From a virus: a stretch of 26,524 nucleotides of DNA. Location of the stretch: positions 1 through 26,524 of the IMG/VR virus record IMGVR_UViG_3300025305_000113; one strand, written 5' to 3'. The notes under the pieces are model-generated. The model had not been told where the DNA came from and made no database searches. It worked only from the letters and a program-made list of their open reading frames with translations. The position numbers were made by a program, and so were the translations under genes. This document shows, in pieces, positions 21,101 through 26,524 of the stretch (position 1 is its first letter; every line of letters starts with the position of its first letter).

Positions 21101-21561
21101 TCCGAAGTCGAAGCGGAGCCGGTTCCAGGGCCCCCAAACAGATCGATATACTCGTTACCGGCAGGCCTGGCGTAGTGATCTGCGAAACCAGACTCAGTGT
21201 AGCCCGCGCTATTCAAAGAAATGTAGCCCGTGCTGCGTGGATATTGATTTTCTAAAACATATCTTTCAACATCAAGACAGCCGTTCAAAAATTTGTTTAT
21301 TTCTGCTTCTGAGCCATCATAAGGATAAAAGTCAGTAATTCTGCTTAAAGCCGACTTATAATACAGGCGCGCTGAACCATACTTAGCGAAATTTTCAGGC
21401 TGAGAATAATCGAGTTGCGGGGTATACCGCTCTGCGTCGATCTTCTTTTGTATAACATTCTCCAACGACTCAGCGTCACCAGTAAAAAGATCTTTGGTGC
21501 TGGTCTTGGAAACAAATTCTTGAACTTTGTTACTTGATTCAAAAAGCTTCTTAATACTCAT
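12154..21561 (-). CDS. Giant baseplate/adsorption protein with LamG domain and tail-protein-I-like segment (3135 aa)
   Basis: One uninterrupted frame of 9408 bases, about a third of the window. The ATG at 21561 overlaps the upstream gene by 11 bases and has AGAG 9 bases before it. Residues about 200-370 form a LamG/concanavalin A-like lectin domain (VTVEFWLKTGS, WGHYAVVLSSGTASLYING, SLDEFRFWKSARTSKEI), a glycan-binding jelly-roll fold. Residues about 440-615 resemble P2 tail protein I and similar baseplate proteins: LVPSWILDEN, YFDKLYSQITDLPKLRN and LTEIYKAKGTEQAIRNVLK, where the KGT/Ala-Ile-Arg motif is characteristic. Its place after the gp25- and gp6-like genes agrees with the P2 order W-J-I. 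The remaining 2500 residues are beta-rich and Ser/Asn/Thr/Gly/Tyr-rich with no family I can name; there is a short acidic Ala/Ser/Glu linker near residue 2970 before a charged C-terminal domain (YVFEFKYEFDRDDLSYIWQN). Probably a baseplate-wedge or host-adsorption component. Confidence 0.9.
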   Translation of the reverse strand: MSIKKLFESSNKVQEFVSKTSTKDLFTGDAESLENVIQKKIDAERYTPQLDYSQPENFAKYGSARLYYKSALSRITDFYPYDGSEAEINKFLNGCLDVERYVLENQYPRSTGYISLNSAGYTESGFADHYARPAGNEYIDLFGGPGTGSASTSDLKDLMPSPADNKYNYSNIYDETIYTSAKLPSDYGSGTRTSNLRSNFNDGVTVEFWLKTGSYASQRQVIFDLWNNELSSSAQYGRMTIEVTGSSSNEKPFRISIASGSTAVNSVQLGNFSPSEFSSWGHYAVVLSSGTASLYINGHRNATASYGATFGPLYEKNLVGRIGALVTAPSGSSALAGWGRLSGSLDEFRFWKSARTSKEIGDNWFDQVRGGSNSDISNTTLGVYYKFNEGITTDTATDSIVLDYAGRVTNGVWTGYTAGARNTGSAIVSASAATKEFLDPIIRTNHPDYISLQNRLLTSGSSYDYSNNSAFMNLVPSWILDENADNENSDLKYITHIMGTYFDKLYSQITDLPKLRNQTYTSGSFKPVSFAEHLPQSLGLYSPEIFIDSTVLEKFMNRSDKTIFENDLYEAKNLIYQNLYNNLTEIYKAKGTEQAIRNVLKCFNVNDNLLALRINSHNTEFNLKNNLEQQLLKKNCANFGIDQNSDAVVFQKKVSYADVDSAIILGSVTGSVKQYGYGFTYESNIVFPNYEPTQHVNNRQSSEYDEISLFGIVTVDGTAATSSQGTDTTKLAANVDYGNFKVYFVRDENQSKGGHFKLIYWDPTTLKSVTLTSTVYNDVYDNNGWNLSVRVKPQNYPLDTFVSGNIDDLANNRKHRYEVIFSGYNAITTDLFNSFTQSATVTTRAGKGFIESAKRAYAGADRVNVTGSVSYKSDVLVSSVAYWTKYLQDTDLQQHALDLENVGLSGSIQPISPLANLQDSTNKYVETLGHDTLAFNWNFRNVTGSDSSGRFKVQDFSSGSHTDISSSGWTGGISGYQYTGYGYGFPASSTKAAKKQSINIYKFVDPERPVSSDMVQIFSDTDDLTPNLRREEIVPNFVYSIEKSLYNAISEEMLDFFAGVIDFNDVVGHPVHYYRDRYKDMEKLREQFFRRVTSVTTVEKYTEYYKWFDDAITTIISQLVPASSEYVNDIQNVVESHVLERNKYQNRINILDSNKFDLERVLPEGTSTETEAMAFSYANSASPENNASRNTQTNIEFWASRANRAAAEISSGDANIDAQRNTFRNIIYSVPHNSAAAASPTLTNLDGTNYTPSNFRKRTGTRPFNFTMAMEDAQNGRIINSNKVLTRNIKGGTNFESNKNFDFAASIVKPAGPINHDGGGFVPLNVMVGFVSESTQIPVYRNPTQPGEMIVKKKKTFKVQTGRDWELGLGYKNVKSGMAFPFNVYSASVEVGNGYNAEVISRVADNLMITNVHNDVYGDQLEVPMQGPFTNDVVGGHQSRHIDLNTGTDQQNNRPEAWRILLGSCDLIPSGAIGVVGADYPPSGYDPPAGVIPYPYPYHEKAYLYRDFVAKRPVNIKNISRTSNNKTVPGNYDKQYEVVHSFGAQNNARAFIDNQPTLPARATEVNSTTNVRTLLDIHRGEQLHAQFIDDYNTSYLDNTNNNTIIVTKFSAPGGIEVQTRGYQDFKASEFSPYNSIPYRNLTVLKPSQGPTGSISEAHGGTPSTMRVSDIHGKDYGLVSHTARHAGRFGRDSVFVITPGATADELPAFHKTQRNTRQLIKPTNVDNSTFTTSSLFDNLNIQRPIPQSDRQYQWLSKSVLNVSDIRYAGYQRTNSPGRNLYRTSSAGLEYYWEFVSSSNATIGAFAQPTHDLSVIIVDPISASSNTIGFPAAVNVSNYTNTDLVGTAPNTNYLNQLLTSRGATYGWGWNKFHQNDNKILVNDRKLNQLTIATGSDSALSTYVLRPLSLKGRNSYINFDVLTPNGPKITNENVTLKFTNTNERLFFNELELNNYAEKNLHHVEEPYRDILRMWSTSTGKTDSTVNWLLYRQNIFPTTKNEFGPFSSRRVGYDNKFWRNSRADRNTKGGTLSSSMFKYPVSKSCWVLDAPNNFLTRSFVSGTKGASDLNVLIPENYVNRTPFVPLTGAAAFNLTIPKGGTLQNTYFAYFTLWAESGKFSLLAPAPLYARKHDLSSPNSVVSPSGVKIAETGSWTGSFAAAHQIEVFAGEAAWEAPTQAGIVIKSGSSSVFQATASNPWHDSYDAFDANNRLLAKGYAVVPEYRMSEHIKDYYKYGINNKSKTNFFEIVGTTSSSADTNFYKDYSNSDFLENFLGIKRESLLNAKEIKLSCDAAIKYNPYKGFYPAQRSVDLAAQFGDSFGKSFTMGHSGSETGLTTYTNENGNLSLRAGGILKFLLDPLISPGILYNSIKSGIAVDYPIVSNPSKRMRRAYGTNLSASTHNYALSITGNATQAMYIDGSGVYMGGQYWDKRIPFEAIVDPQKYVLNTDFIDMESHPSMSLDWNWNNHDEGPDLVYNKECITASYSDNADGVYTLMARNFFGACGEFFLQGAGITRLESNTVLDDLQFSPDSNFEDDRPLYMARVKLRKSHNGARTYEHEYDSYGQTKGAGYYGVNGGIRTVAGTASAGQYPIPQDPMRNPKFKETFTMYSRPTAFGPSCAGRPTGSNAAAAPFDKAARDSFSGYNPAFTPPYYDGEAWADLIFRPEITDSDSKTTQVYSLNRILNEMKVVCWRFDAGENRQLGSKVLTASMPVLIPVEQTQFAGFGGVTPDNDQTVPSIYDGKRINVNSMQLTSSVKLFGTQRVLEQETDKFGRVLKNTNKPVGSKWIIQPKWETPMLNFNDQGVHGITAASGTLTLPTYGSASVPRGMWHQFGVIPDDLNTGIFLEITDIPGEWLRSHYLVNSVALTPYNGAGGTSGDSMEKRANLYKNIRSLSSLCGFDKTNSSTKLGQIKESFAVHEAVVAIPYMLDPVEQHEKSKIPRTSKLRQTRKRFVSIPKRRFGATREEAEGSAEGDSLSAAGESLRRLRQSMEKYVFPPEFDFLNNKEVDPIAMYVFEFKYEFDRDDLSYIWQNLSPRDCDKLTFQNSSISHNLADNELINERVLMNENLRWMVFKVKQRAQTDYYDLIPDQANESTRQIEHKDTKLKEYKFGFNWPYDYLSFVELIKMDVDILLKKDK

Positions 21562-23086
21562 ACTTGCTTACTCTAAACTTAAAAATTTCATTTTGCTCTT
21601 GCCATGAACTTAACTCGTGATCATAAAAGGCGATTTTGAGCCCATATTCATAATCCGCTTCGAGCAATTTCATGTTAAAGTCAAAATAATTGCCCGAGAC
21701 ATCATAAGATAGACCAGTTGCAAGTAGCCCTGAGCCGGTGTCGTGCGCGACAGCCTCGTAGTTATCTAAAATTCTTAAAACCCTATATGACGCTGTGGGT
21801 ATTGTCACTGTGGGCGCAGACGCAACTGCTTTATTGTAAATTGTTGGGTTCCAATTTTTCTCTCTCACGAAGACATTAAATCTTGCAGTTTGATTAGACA
21901 TGTAACTATTTTGCAAGTTCGTAATGTTAACATAATAAGTGGGTTCGCGAGGATGTAAGGCCGTATCCATCGAAACGGCTTTAATAGATCCGGTGTGGAC
22001 TTGTGTACTTCCAAGACTCCATACATCATGTAATGTTGTCAATGAACTGGTAACCATCAATCTGGCCCTGTAAATACCTGTATCTGATTCTGTGGTTGGT
22101 ACAACATATACGGAAGAACCTGTCAGGTCTTTAATCTTTAAAGTCGAACCGGTTGGATCTCCAAGAGAACTTGAATAAATACGCACTTTTAAAGAGTCGC
22201 CGGAAGGTATTGTTTTCAATTTACCACGAACATAATTATAAAAATAAATATCATTTATATTCTCGGTAGATGCCAATGAACTACTGATATAAAATTGACC
22301 TCTGTGGTCTCTACGGGACGAATCCCATTTTGCTTCGATCGTTGGCTTTTTAAAATAATATTGAGTACCTCTGGCAAAGAACCTCTTTGTATAATATGAG
22401 GTTGTGGCGCCATCGGGAATGTTTTGTGTTGGTTGGTCTTGTGATGCTTTAACATTAATTCCGAATCCTTTGGCTTCTTGGCTTGAGGTTAGTTTAATGC
22501 CTAGACCATAGTTGGCAATTCCGCTGTCGCCGGCGCCACGGATCCATCTCTCAACTAAAGGAGTAATATTAACTGACAAGTTTTCAAGACCAGAGTTAAA
22601 AAGTTGTTCGTAACGGTAATCCGCAGAACTAGAGAGCCAATCCCCGCCACCAGATATCGAGTTCCACGAAGATGTTGCGGAGGCACTCATCCAATTACTG
22701 CCTTCGTTGCCCTTTGTAAGATCGCGGTACCCTTCTAGATCGAGCCCTACCCCTTCTTGCCAACCACTAAAAAAAGGATGTGCAACTAGGCGCATGTTTC
22801 TTGGCACCGTCTTTGATGTTTCTGCGTTGTATAAATTTAGATAAAAGTTTACGCTGCCGCTGGCTGGTATTCTGCTATTTGTTCTGTCATTGGCAATTTG
22901 ATCAATAGGAAACTTTATTAAAGCTCTGGATAGTTCTTGCGAAGAAGTAGACTGTCTGCCGTACACAGAATAAATTTCAAGGATATCAGCCTCGCCGGCG
23001 TTAGAGCCGGTAGCTCTTGTTTCCAAGTTGCTCTTAAATGCATTGACAATTGTGTTGTCTGCTGAAGCTGTGTATGCCCTAATCAT
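21551..23086 (-). CDS. Structural protein with DNRLRE-like beta domain (511 aa)
   Basis: The ATG at 23086 lies in a TAATG overlap with the gp6-like gene and is preceded by AGGAAGAG (23094-23101, 7-base spacer). Residues about 1-205 follow the pattern of DNRLRE / CBM96-like beta-sandwich domains: SRALIKFPIDQI, GSVNFYLNLYNAET, a Trp-bearing PFFSGWQEGVG, NWMSASATSSWNS, then NITPLVERWIRG and NYGLGIKLTS. These domains usually bind polysaccharides or act as adhesive surface modules. The remainder (about 250-511) consists of further beta-rich, possibly Ig-like units (RGKLKTIPSGDSLKVRIYSS; ARFNVFVREKNW). No signal peptide. Lying between J-like and the LamG giant, it is plausibly a baseplate-attached accessory or receptor-binding protein. 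The domain call is from pattern recognition; another Ig-like fold is possible. Confidence 0.85.
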   Translation of the reverse strand: MIRAYTASADNTIVNAFKSNLETRATGSNAGEADILEIYSVYGRQSTSSQELSRALIKFPIDQIANDRTNSRIPASGSVNFYLNLYNAETSKTVPRNMRLVAHPFFSGWQEGVGLDLEGYRDLTKGNEGSNWMSASATSSWNSISGGGDWLSSSADYRYEQLFNSGLENLSVNITPLVERWIRGAGDSGIANYGLGIKLTSSQEAKGFGINVKASQDQPTQNIPDGATTSYYTKRFFARGTQYYFKKPTIEAKWDSSRRDHRGQFYISSSLASTENINDIYFYNYVRGKLKTIPSGDSLKVRIYSSSLGDPTGSTLKIKDLTGSSVYVVPTTESDTGIYRARLMVTSSLTTLHDVWSLGSTQVHTGSIKAVSMDTALHPREPTYYVNITNLQNSYMSNQTARFNVFVREKNWNPTIYNKAVASAPTVTIPTASYRVLRILDNYEAVAHDTGSGLLATGLSYDVSGNYFDFNMKLLEADYEYGLKIAFYDHELSSWQEQNEIFKFRVSKYEY

Positions 23087-24879
23087 TATTTAGCTCTTCC
23101 TGAAAAATCGGTGCTCGGAAATTTGAATTCGACGATTGCATTCTTTGGTATAACAAGCGCGTCTCCGTCCGGTGAAAGATTTTTATCAATATTGATTGTA
23201 GCGCTTGAATAGTTGGTTCCTGTTTTGTTCATTAGGCGAACTTTTAAGACATCCAAAACACCTCGTACATTTTTCAGAACGCTGTAGATGTCACTGATTT
23301 GCACTGATTCTCCGATGTAGTAATTATTGTTGAATCTTGCGCTAAGAGAACGAACACATTGGCCAATTACGGCTTTCTTGTCGGCGCCCGGAACAGTTTT
23401 GATGCTAAATTCAATCCCAAGATTAATAATGTATGGATTCAGAATATCAATTGTATCATTTATCATTCTAAACTGATTTAGCCAAACTTTTAAATTTCTT
23501 TTAATTGTTGAATTGGTTTTGGTTAAGTTTCCAAATGAATTTTCAGAAACAACATACATATTTAAGTTTCTTTTTTGTGAATCAGGATCCCTTTGTACCG
23601 ACACTCTTTTAACGGAACCAAACTTTGAGTGCATTCTGTATGCCAGATTTTCATAATCTGCTTGGGTAACCGCTCTATTCTGAGTTGGAAAGGTGTCGTA
23701 AATTCTTTGCTTTATTTCATCAGATGTTGGAGTCGTAACATCTCCAACAATTGGTGTTTCATTTTCAATCTCGACGGATTGGCGCACATCGGCCATCGTT
23801 GCTGAGGATAATATGGTTTTGTTTTCGAAATCCATCAAAACTTTGCTAACTTGGTTAAGTTGTTTAGCCGCCAAATTTGAATTCCCGGGATTGGTGGTTC
23901 TCATCACCACTGTTAGTGTGGTGTTTTCTGGGACAATTCCCAGCGCTTGATTTTCAGAAAGGCGAGTTGGATCGAACGAGGCCGCTGTCGTATATGTTTT
24001 ACCAAATACACTCATGGCGACCGACTGCGGGTCCGCCACCAAATCGGCGGCACTCTCTTGGCCGCTTCCAAACTGCAAGGATACCACAGGGCCGTTTCTT
24101 TCGGCAGTAAATTTCCGGGAAACCAAAAACGGCTTTATGATCGAAGGCACATTGTCAGTTTTATAGTTTGTATTTGATATCTCTCTATAAATAATATCTT
24201 GAGCCAAATAATCAACTTCGTAGTATTCGTTACCATCACTATCGAAAACAGAAATAATCTCAGAAACATTTGGCGTGGACAAATTAACTTTCGCAAATTT
24301 TTGAAATGAGCCAACTTTCACTTGTTCGGTGAGAAGTATGCCAGAAACTACACGGCCGTATGCTTTAACTGCGTAGTGAGTTGGAGAGCCGTTCGAGTTG
24401 GTTGTGCCCACAACAACCGGGTTTCTGGAGTCAGCAAAATTAACATTATCCATTAAGGTATAATTTAAGCCCGTGGAACTTTTAAACTGCGATCCTTTTC
24501 TTAATATTGGGGCATAGTCTCTATTTAGGCCGAGACCTACCGAAGTGGCTGGGACCATGACATAGAACGCAGCTTCGCCGTATGTAGATGGCCGGCCTGT
24601 AAATTTATACCCCAGGACACGGCCGTGTCTTAATATATTGTTAAACTGATACGCAGTGTCGAGAAATGACTCGTTAACATTGTAATCTAAGTAGAAAGAT
24701 AGTTGATCTCCAACATACGCAACCGCATCCACCATCAAAGAAGCAAAGGATGCTTCACTAAAATCTTGGAAAGAGTCAGGATAAAGTCTTTCCGCTATTT
24801 CCATTAGATCATTGCGAATTGTACTAAATTCGCGATTTGTATAATTTATAGGAATTATTTTCTTTTGATTATCGGCCAT
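23086..24879 (-). CDS. Baseplate wedge protein, T4 gp6 / P2 gpJ-like (597 aa)
   Basis: Forms the inner wedge ring of contractile-tail baseplates, which triggers sheath contraction. The N-terminus has the family signature: INYTNREFSTIRNDLMEIAE (11-30), then DFSEASFASLMVDAVAYVGD (39-58) and YNVNESFLDTAYQFNNILR (66-84), followed by LGYKFTGRPST (89-99). The C-terminal part carries the other J-like hallmark, QNRAVTQADYENLAYRM (400-416), then a VKRVSVQRDPDS strand and the usual domain with IGESVQISDIYSVLKNVRGV (522-541). The length is close to that of T4 gp6 (about 660 aa). The start is supported by GAAAGGA at 24886-24892 with a 6-base spacer, the best ribosome site in the window. It follows the gp25-like gene by 15 bases, the usual gp25-gp6 or W-J pairing, and is coupled to the next gene by TAATG. 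Confidence 0.94.
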   Translation of the reverse strand: MADNQKKIIPINYTNREFSTIRNDLMEIAERLYPDSFQDFSEASFASLMVDAVAYVGDQLSFYLDYNVNESFLDTAYQFNNILRHGRVLGYKFTGRPSTYGEAAFYVMVPATSVGLGLNRDYAPILRKGSQFKSSTGLNYTLMDNVNFADSRNPVVVGTTNSNGSPTHYAVKAYGRVVSGILLTEQVKVGSFQKFAKVNLSTPNVSEIISVFDSDGNEYYEVDYLAQDIIYREISNTNYKTDNVPSIIKPFLVSRKFTAERNGPVVSLQFGSGQESAADLVADPQSVAMSVFGKTYTTAASFDPTRLSENQALGIVPENTTLTVVMRTTNPGNSNLAAKQLNQVSKVLMDFENKTILSSATMADVRQSVEIENETPIVGDVTTPTSDEIKQRIYDTFPTQNRAVTQADYENLAYRMHSKFGSVKRVSVQRDPDSQKRNLNMYVVSENSFGNLTKTNSTIKRNLKVWLNQFRMINDTIDILNPYIINLGIEFSIKTVPGADKKAVIGQCVRSLSARFNNNYYIGESVQISDIYSVLKNVRGVLDVLKVRLMNKTGTNYSSATINIDKNLSPDGDALVIPKNAIVEFKFPSTDFSGRAK

Positions 24880-24894
24880 TTATATTCCTTTCAA

Positions 24895-25263
24895 TTAAGT
24901 AGTAAATTCCAACAAATCTTTAATATTTAAAGACGGGATGCTATAAGCGATTTGGATGCCCAACTTGTTGCGATCTTTGTCGGTACTGTCAAATTTGATG
25001 TCACTGATAACAATTACGGGCAAATATTTTTGTGCTTGCTTTTTTATAGTGTTGTTCAAATCAATAAAAATAGTATCTGAAAAATTTTCAAACAGATAAG
25101 TTCTGATCCCTACACCGAAGTCCGGTATCATCACTCTTTCTCCGGGATTTGTTAATATAAGCATCTTTAAATTTTGTCTAATCAAAGTGTTTATATCATC
25201 AATCATGGTATATCCATTAATGCTGTTTCGAGTTATTGGTAGTTTAACACCTAAAGTAGTCAT
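24895..25263 (-). CDS. Baseplate wedge protein, T4 gp25 / P2 gpW-like (122 aa)
   Basis: The core motif ILTNPGERVMIPDFGVGIRT (36-55) followed by YLFEN is the hallmark of the GPW/gp25 family (LLTxPGERxMxPxFG...LFE). Family members sit at the junction of sheath and baseplate and help start sheath polymerisation; despite an old lysozyme-like label they are structural. The length of 122 aa fits the family (T4 gp25 is 132 aa). The N-terminal part DDINTLIRQNLKMLIL is the expected helix. The ATG at 25263 has AGAGG at 25274-25278 (10-base spacer), and a TATAAT box lies upstream in the 43-base gap. The gp6/J-like gene follows directly, which confirms the assignment. Confidence 0.95.
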   Translation of the reverse strand: MTTLGVKLPITRNSINGYTMIDDINTLIRQNLKMLILTNPGERVMIPDFGVGIRTYLFENFSDTIFIDLNNTIKKQAQKYLPVIVISDIKFDSTDKDRNKLGIQIAYSIPSLNIKDLLEFTT

Positions 25264-25290
25264 AATAATTCAACCTCTAATAATTATCCC

Positions 25291-25296
25291 ATTATA
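25291..25296 (-). promoter_or_regulatory. TATAAT -10-like box before the gp25-like gene
   Basis: A perfect TATAAT on the minus strand lies in the 43-base gap between the right-edge gene and the gp25-like gene, preceded by a run of six A bases. A start near 25284 would give a leader of about 20 bases holding the AGAGG ribosome site, a sensible arrangement. The best -35 candidate (TTGGAT) is 19 bases away and weak. It could be a phage or extended-type promoter, or chance in AT-rich DNA. Confidence 0.35.
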
Positions 25297-25306
25297 TTTT
25301 TTATTG

Positions 25307-26524
25307 TTATCGTTTATCCAATATATCTGGGCCGTCACACAATTCGCCGTCTGCATTGTATGGATTCTGCTTGAGCCTCCTTCTTTGCCACCATGGCAAC
25401 ATACCTGCGCCGGGTGTGGGGAATACTCTAGCTTTAAGATTTCTGAGCTTAATATGGACAGGACTTTTCTCCCTGCTTTTCTGGCCCGGTTTTTGGTCAG
25501 CAGCATAATAGTGTGTCCTAAATAATTTTTTAATTCTTGCTCTAGAGTTTCTTAGCAGTACCCGATCCCATTCATCCCAATTCAATGTAAATGGGGTAGC
25601 CCATGGGCGGTCTTTGGGGTGTTCCCAACCTTCGTTGCCGGTAAGGGCACTGCCGTGTACATCAAAGACGGTGGCATCGAATTCAAGATCGTCATCCCAA
25701 AAATCAGGAAGACCGTAGATTTCTTTGTTCGAGTCGGTGGCCTCAATTGTTGTTTTCTCGTTCTGGGTTTTAATGAAAACTCGGGACCCGGGCTTCATTC
25801 GAACGACCTTAAATGGAGAGCTATTCATCCAGTCTGACTTTGTATTGGTGTTTGCTTTCTTGCCGAAGAACCAATCGCCGGTGTCCGGTCTCGATGTTGT
25901 TGCAAGCCATCGGTGGCCGTCCTTCTTGCCGGGGGTAACCTCTCCGACGGAGGCCAAGAAACCCATATCATTATAAATTGCCAATGTAGAGGTTATCTTT
26001 TTCATTGAGAATACATAACTCATAAGTAATTTATATTTTGGATCGTGTTTTAAGTGTTGTAACAAACAATGTAATAGTTTGCTATTAGCTTGGACTGGTT
26101 GGAATTGTGAGGTTTTGAAGTCTAGCGCGTCGACCTCAACAGATGTAATAAGCGTGCCCTTATAATAAAATGCCAGGCCATGCCGAACGCCGATGTTGCC
26201 TTCAATACCAACATCTACTCCGTCGTCATTAGTAATTAATTTTAAAGTACCGGGCCATATATCTGATATTCTTACCTCGGGGTTTTCGGCGCTAATTTGA
26301 GCTTTTGCATCAGTTGTTGATTTCTTGACACCATCGATAGAAATATATTTTTCAAGTTTAAAGGGGGTCGAATCGGAGTAGCTACCAGCACCAAAGGCAT
26401 AGTCGGGTACATCGCCGATCGGAACGGTTATTTCTTCAGTTTCAACAAAATTGACAAGGCTCGTATTGCCATCGGGATATCTCGTTACGGTTGTTCCCGT
26501 TGTGGCCACTTGCAAGATATCTGC
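25307..26524 (-). CDS. C-terminal part of a large unidentified structural protein, 5' end cut by window edge
   Basis: The frame is open to the right edge: in-frame codons GCA GAT ATC precede the first possible initiator, a TTG at 26513-26515, so the true start most likely lies outside and at least 405 residues are visible. The visible N-terminal part is beta-rich (GNIGVRHGLAFYYKGTLITS). An amphipathic helical stretch follows (LLHCLLQHLKHDPKYKLLMS, then YVFSMKKITSTLAIYND), then a domain with WPLDD-like acidic and aromatic residues (DFWDDDLEF). The last 80 residues are very basic (NSRARIKKLF, KPGQKSREKSPVHIK, WWQRRRLKQ). I recognise no family. Directly upstream of gp25/W one often finds the hub, spike or tape-related genes, so a baseplate or tail role is inferred, but there is no motif evidence for spike or lysozyme activity. 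Confidence 0.8.
   Translation of the reverse strand, partial: ADILQVATTGTTVTRYPDGNTSLVNFVETEEITVPIGDVPDYAFGAGSYSDSTPFKLEKYISIDGVKKSTTDAKAQISAENPEVRISDIWPGTLKLITNDDGVDVGIEGNIGVRHGLAFYYKGTLITSVEVDALDFKTSQFQPVQANSKLLHCLLQHLKHDPKYKLLMSYVFSMKKITSTLAIYNDMGFLASVGEVTPGKKDGHRWLATTSRPDTGDWFFGKKANTNTKSDWMNSSPFKVVRMKPGSRVFIKTQNEKTTIEATDSNKEIYGLPDFWDDDLEFDATVFDVHGSALTGNEGWEHPKDRPWATPFTLNWDEWDRVLLRNSRARIKKLFRTHYYAADQKPGQKSREKSPVHIKLRNLKARVFPTPGAGMLPWWQRRRLKQNPYNADGELCDGPDILDKR

Noticed and set aside
21551-21561. Possible programmed frameshift fusing the 511-aa and 3135-aa genes over their 11-base overlap
   Set aside because: No slippery heptamer is present in the overlap, and the downstream gene has its own ATG with a purine-rich site 9 bases upstream.
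12154-21561. Extracellular contractile injection system (Afp/PVC-like) rather than a phage
   Set aside because: The gp25- and gp6-like genes would fit either, but no sheath, tube, AAA+ ATPase or effector gene is visible in this window, so a phage baseplate is the simpler reading. Flanking sequence would decide it.
25270-25506. 78-codon minus-strand frame overlapping the end of the right-edge gene
   Set aside because: It is an out-of-frame shadow of the basic C-terminal part of the right-edge gene and has no ribosome site or recognisable motif.

Overview
The window is a stretch of a tailed-bacteriophage genome (or a prophage or metagenomic phage contig) that carries only virion structural genes, all on the minus strand, so transcription runs from right to left. 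Two genes are recognisable from hallmark motifs: a T4 gp25 / P2 gpW-like baseplate wedge protein (24895-25263) and a T4 gp6 / P2 gpJ-like baseplate wedge protein (23086-24879). Together they point to a contractile-tail (myovirus-type) baseplate locus. The host cannot be named. GC content is moderate to low overall, with distinctly GC-rich patches. The few gaps hold plausible bacterial sigma70-like promoter elements.

Layout in transcription order, right to left: (1) the C-terminal part of a large unidentified protein running off the right edge; (2) gp25/W-like; (3) gp6/J-like; (4) a 511-aa protein with a DNRLRE-like (carbohydrate-binding-type) beta domain; (5) a 3135-aa giant protein with an N-terminal LamG/concanavalin-like domain, followed by a segment with a 'KGT' motif resembling P2 tail protein I; (6) a 607-aa protein with an LTxxGKxxLSxG N-terminal module, an apparent inserted beta module and a Cys-rich tail; (7) a 1346-aa unknown protein with a GC-rich C-terminal third; (8) a 214-aa highly charged small protein; (9) a 346-aa Trp-rich unknown; (10) a 1180-aa protein with FN3-like segments; (11) a protein running off the left edge, whose N-terminus shares the LTxxGKxxLSxG module with gene 6.

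The genes are packed as one operon-like string. Five junctions use the same TAATG stop/start overlap, one overlaps by 11 bases, and only three gaps exceed 30 bases. Each of those three gaps contains a promoter-like element. The order W-like, J-like, then a giant protein with an I-like segment matches the P2 W-J-I order. I infer that the cluster builds a baseplate wedge plus an unusually large peripheral or adsorption apparatus made of giant, mostly unassigned proteins with lectin-like domains. No tRNA, CRISPR array, insertion sequence, integrase or replication gene was seen, and no gene-free stretch approaches 300 bases.
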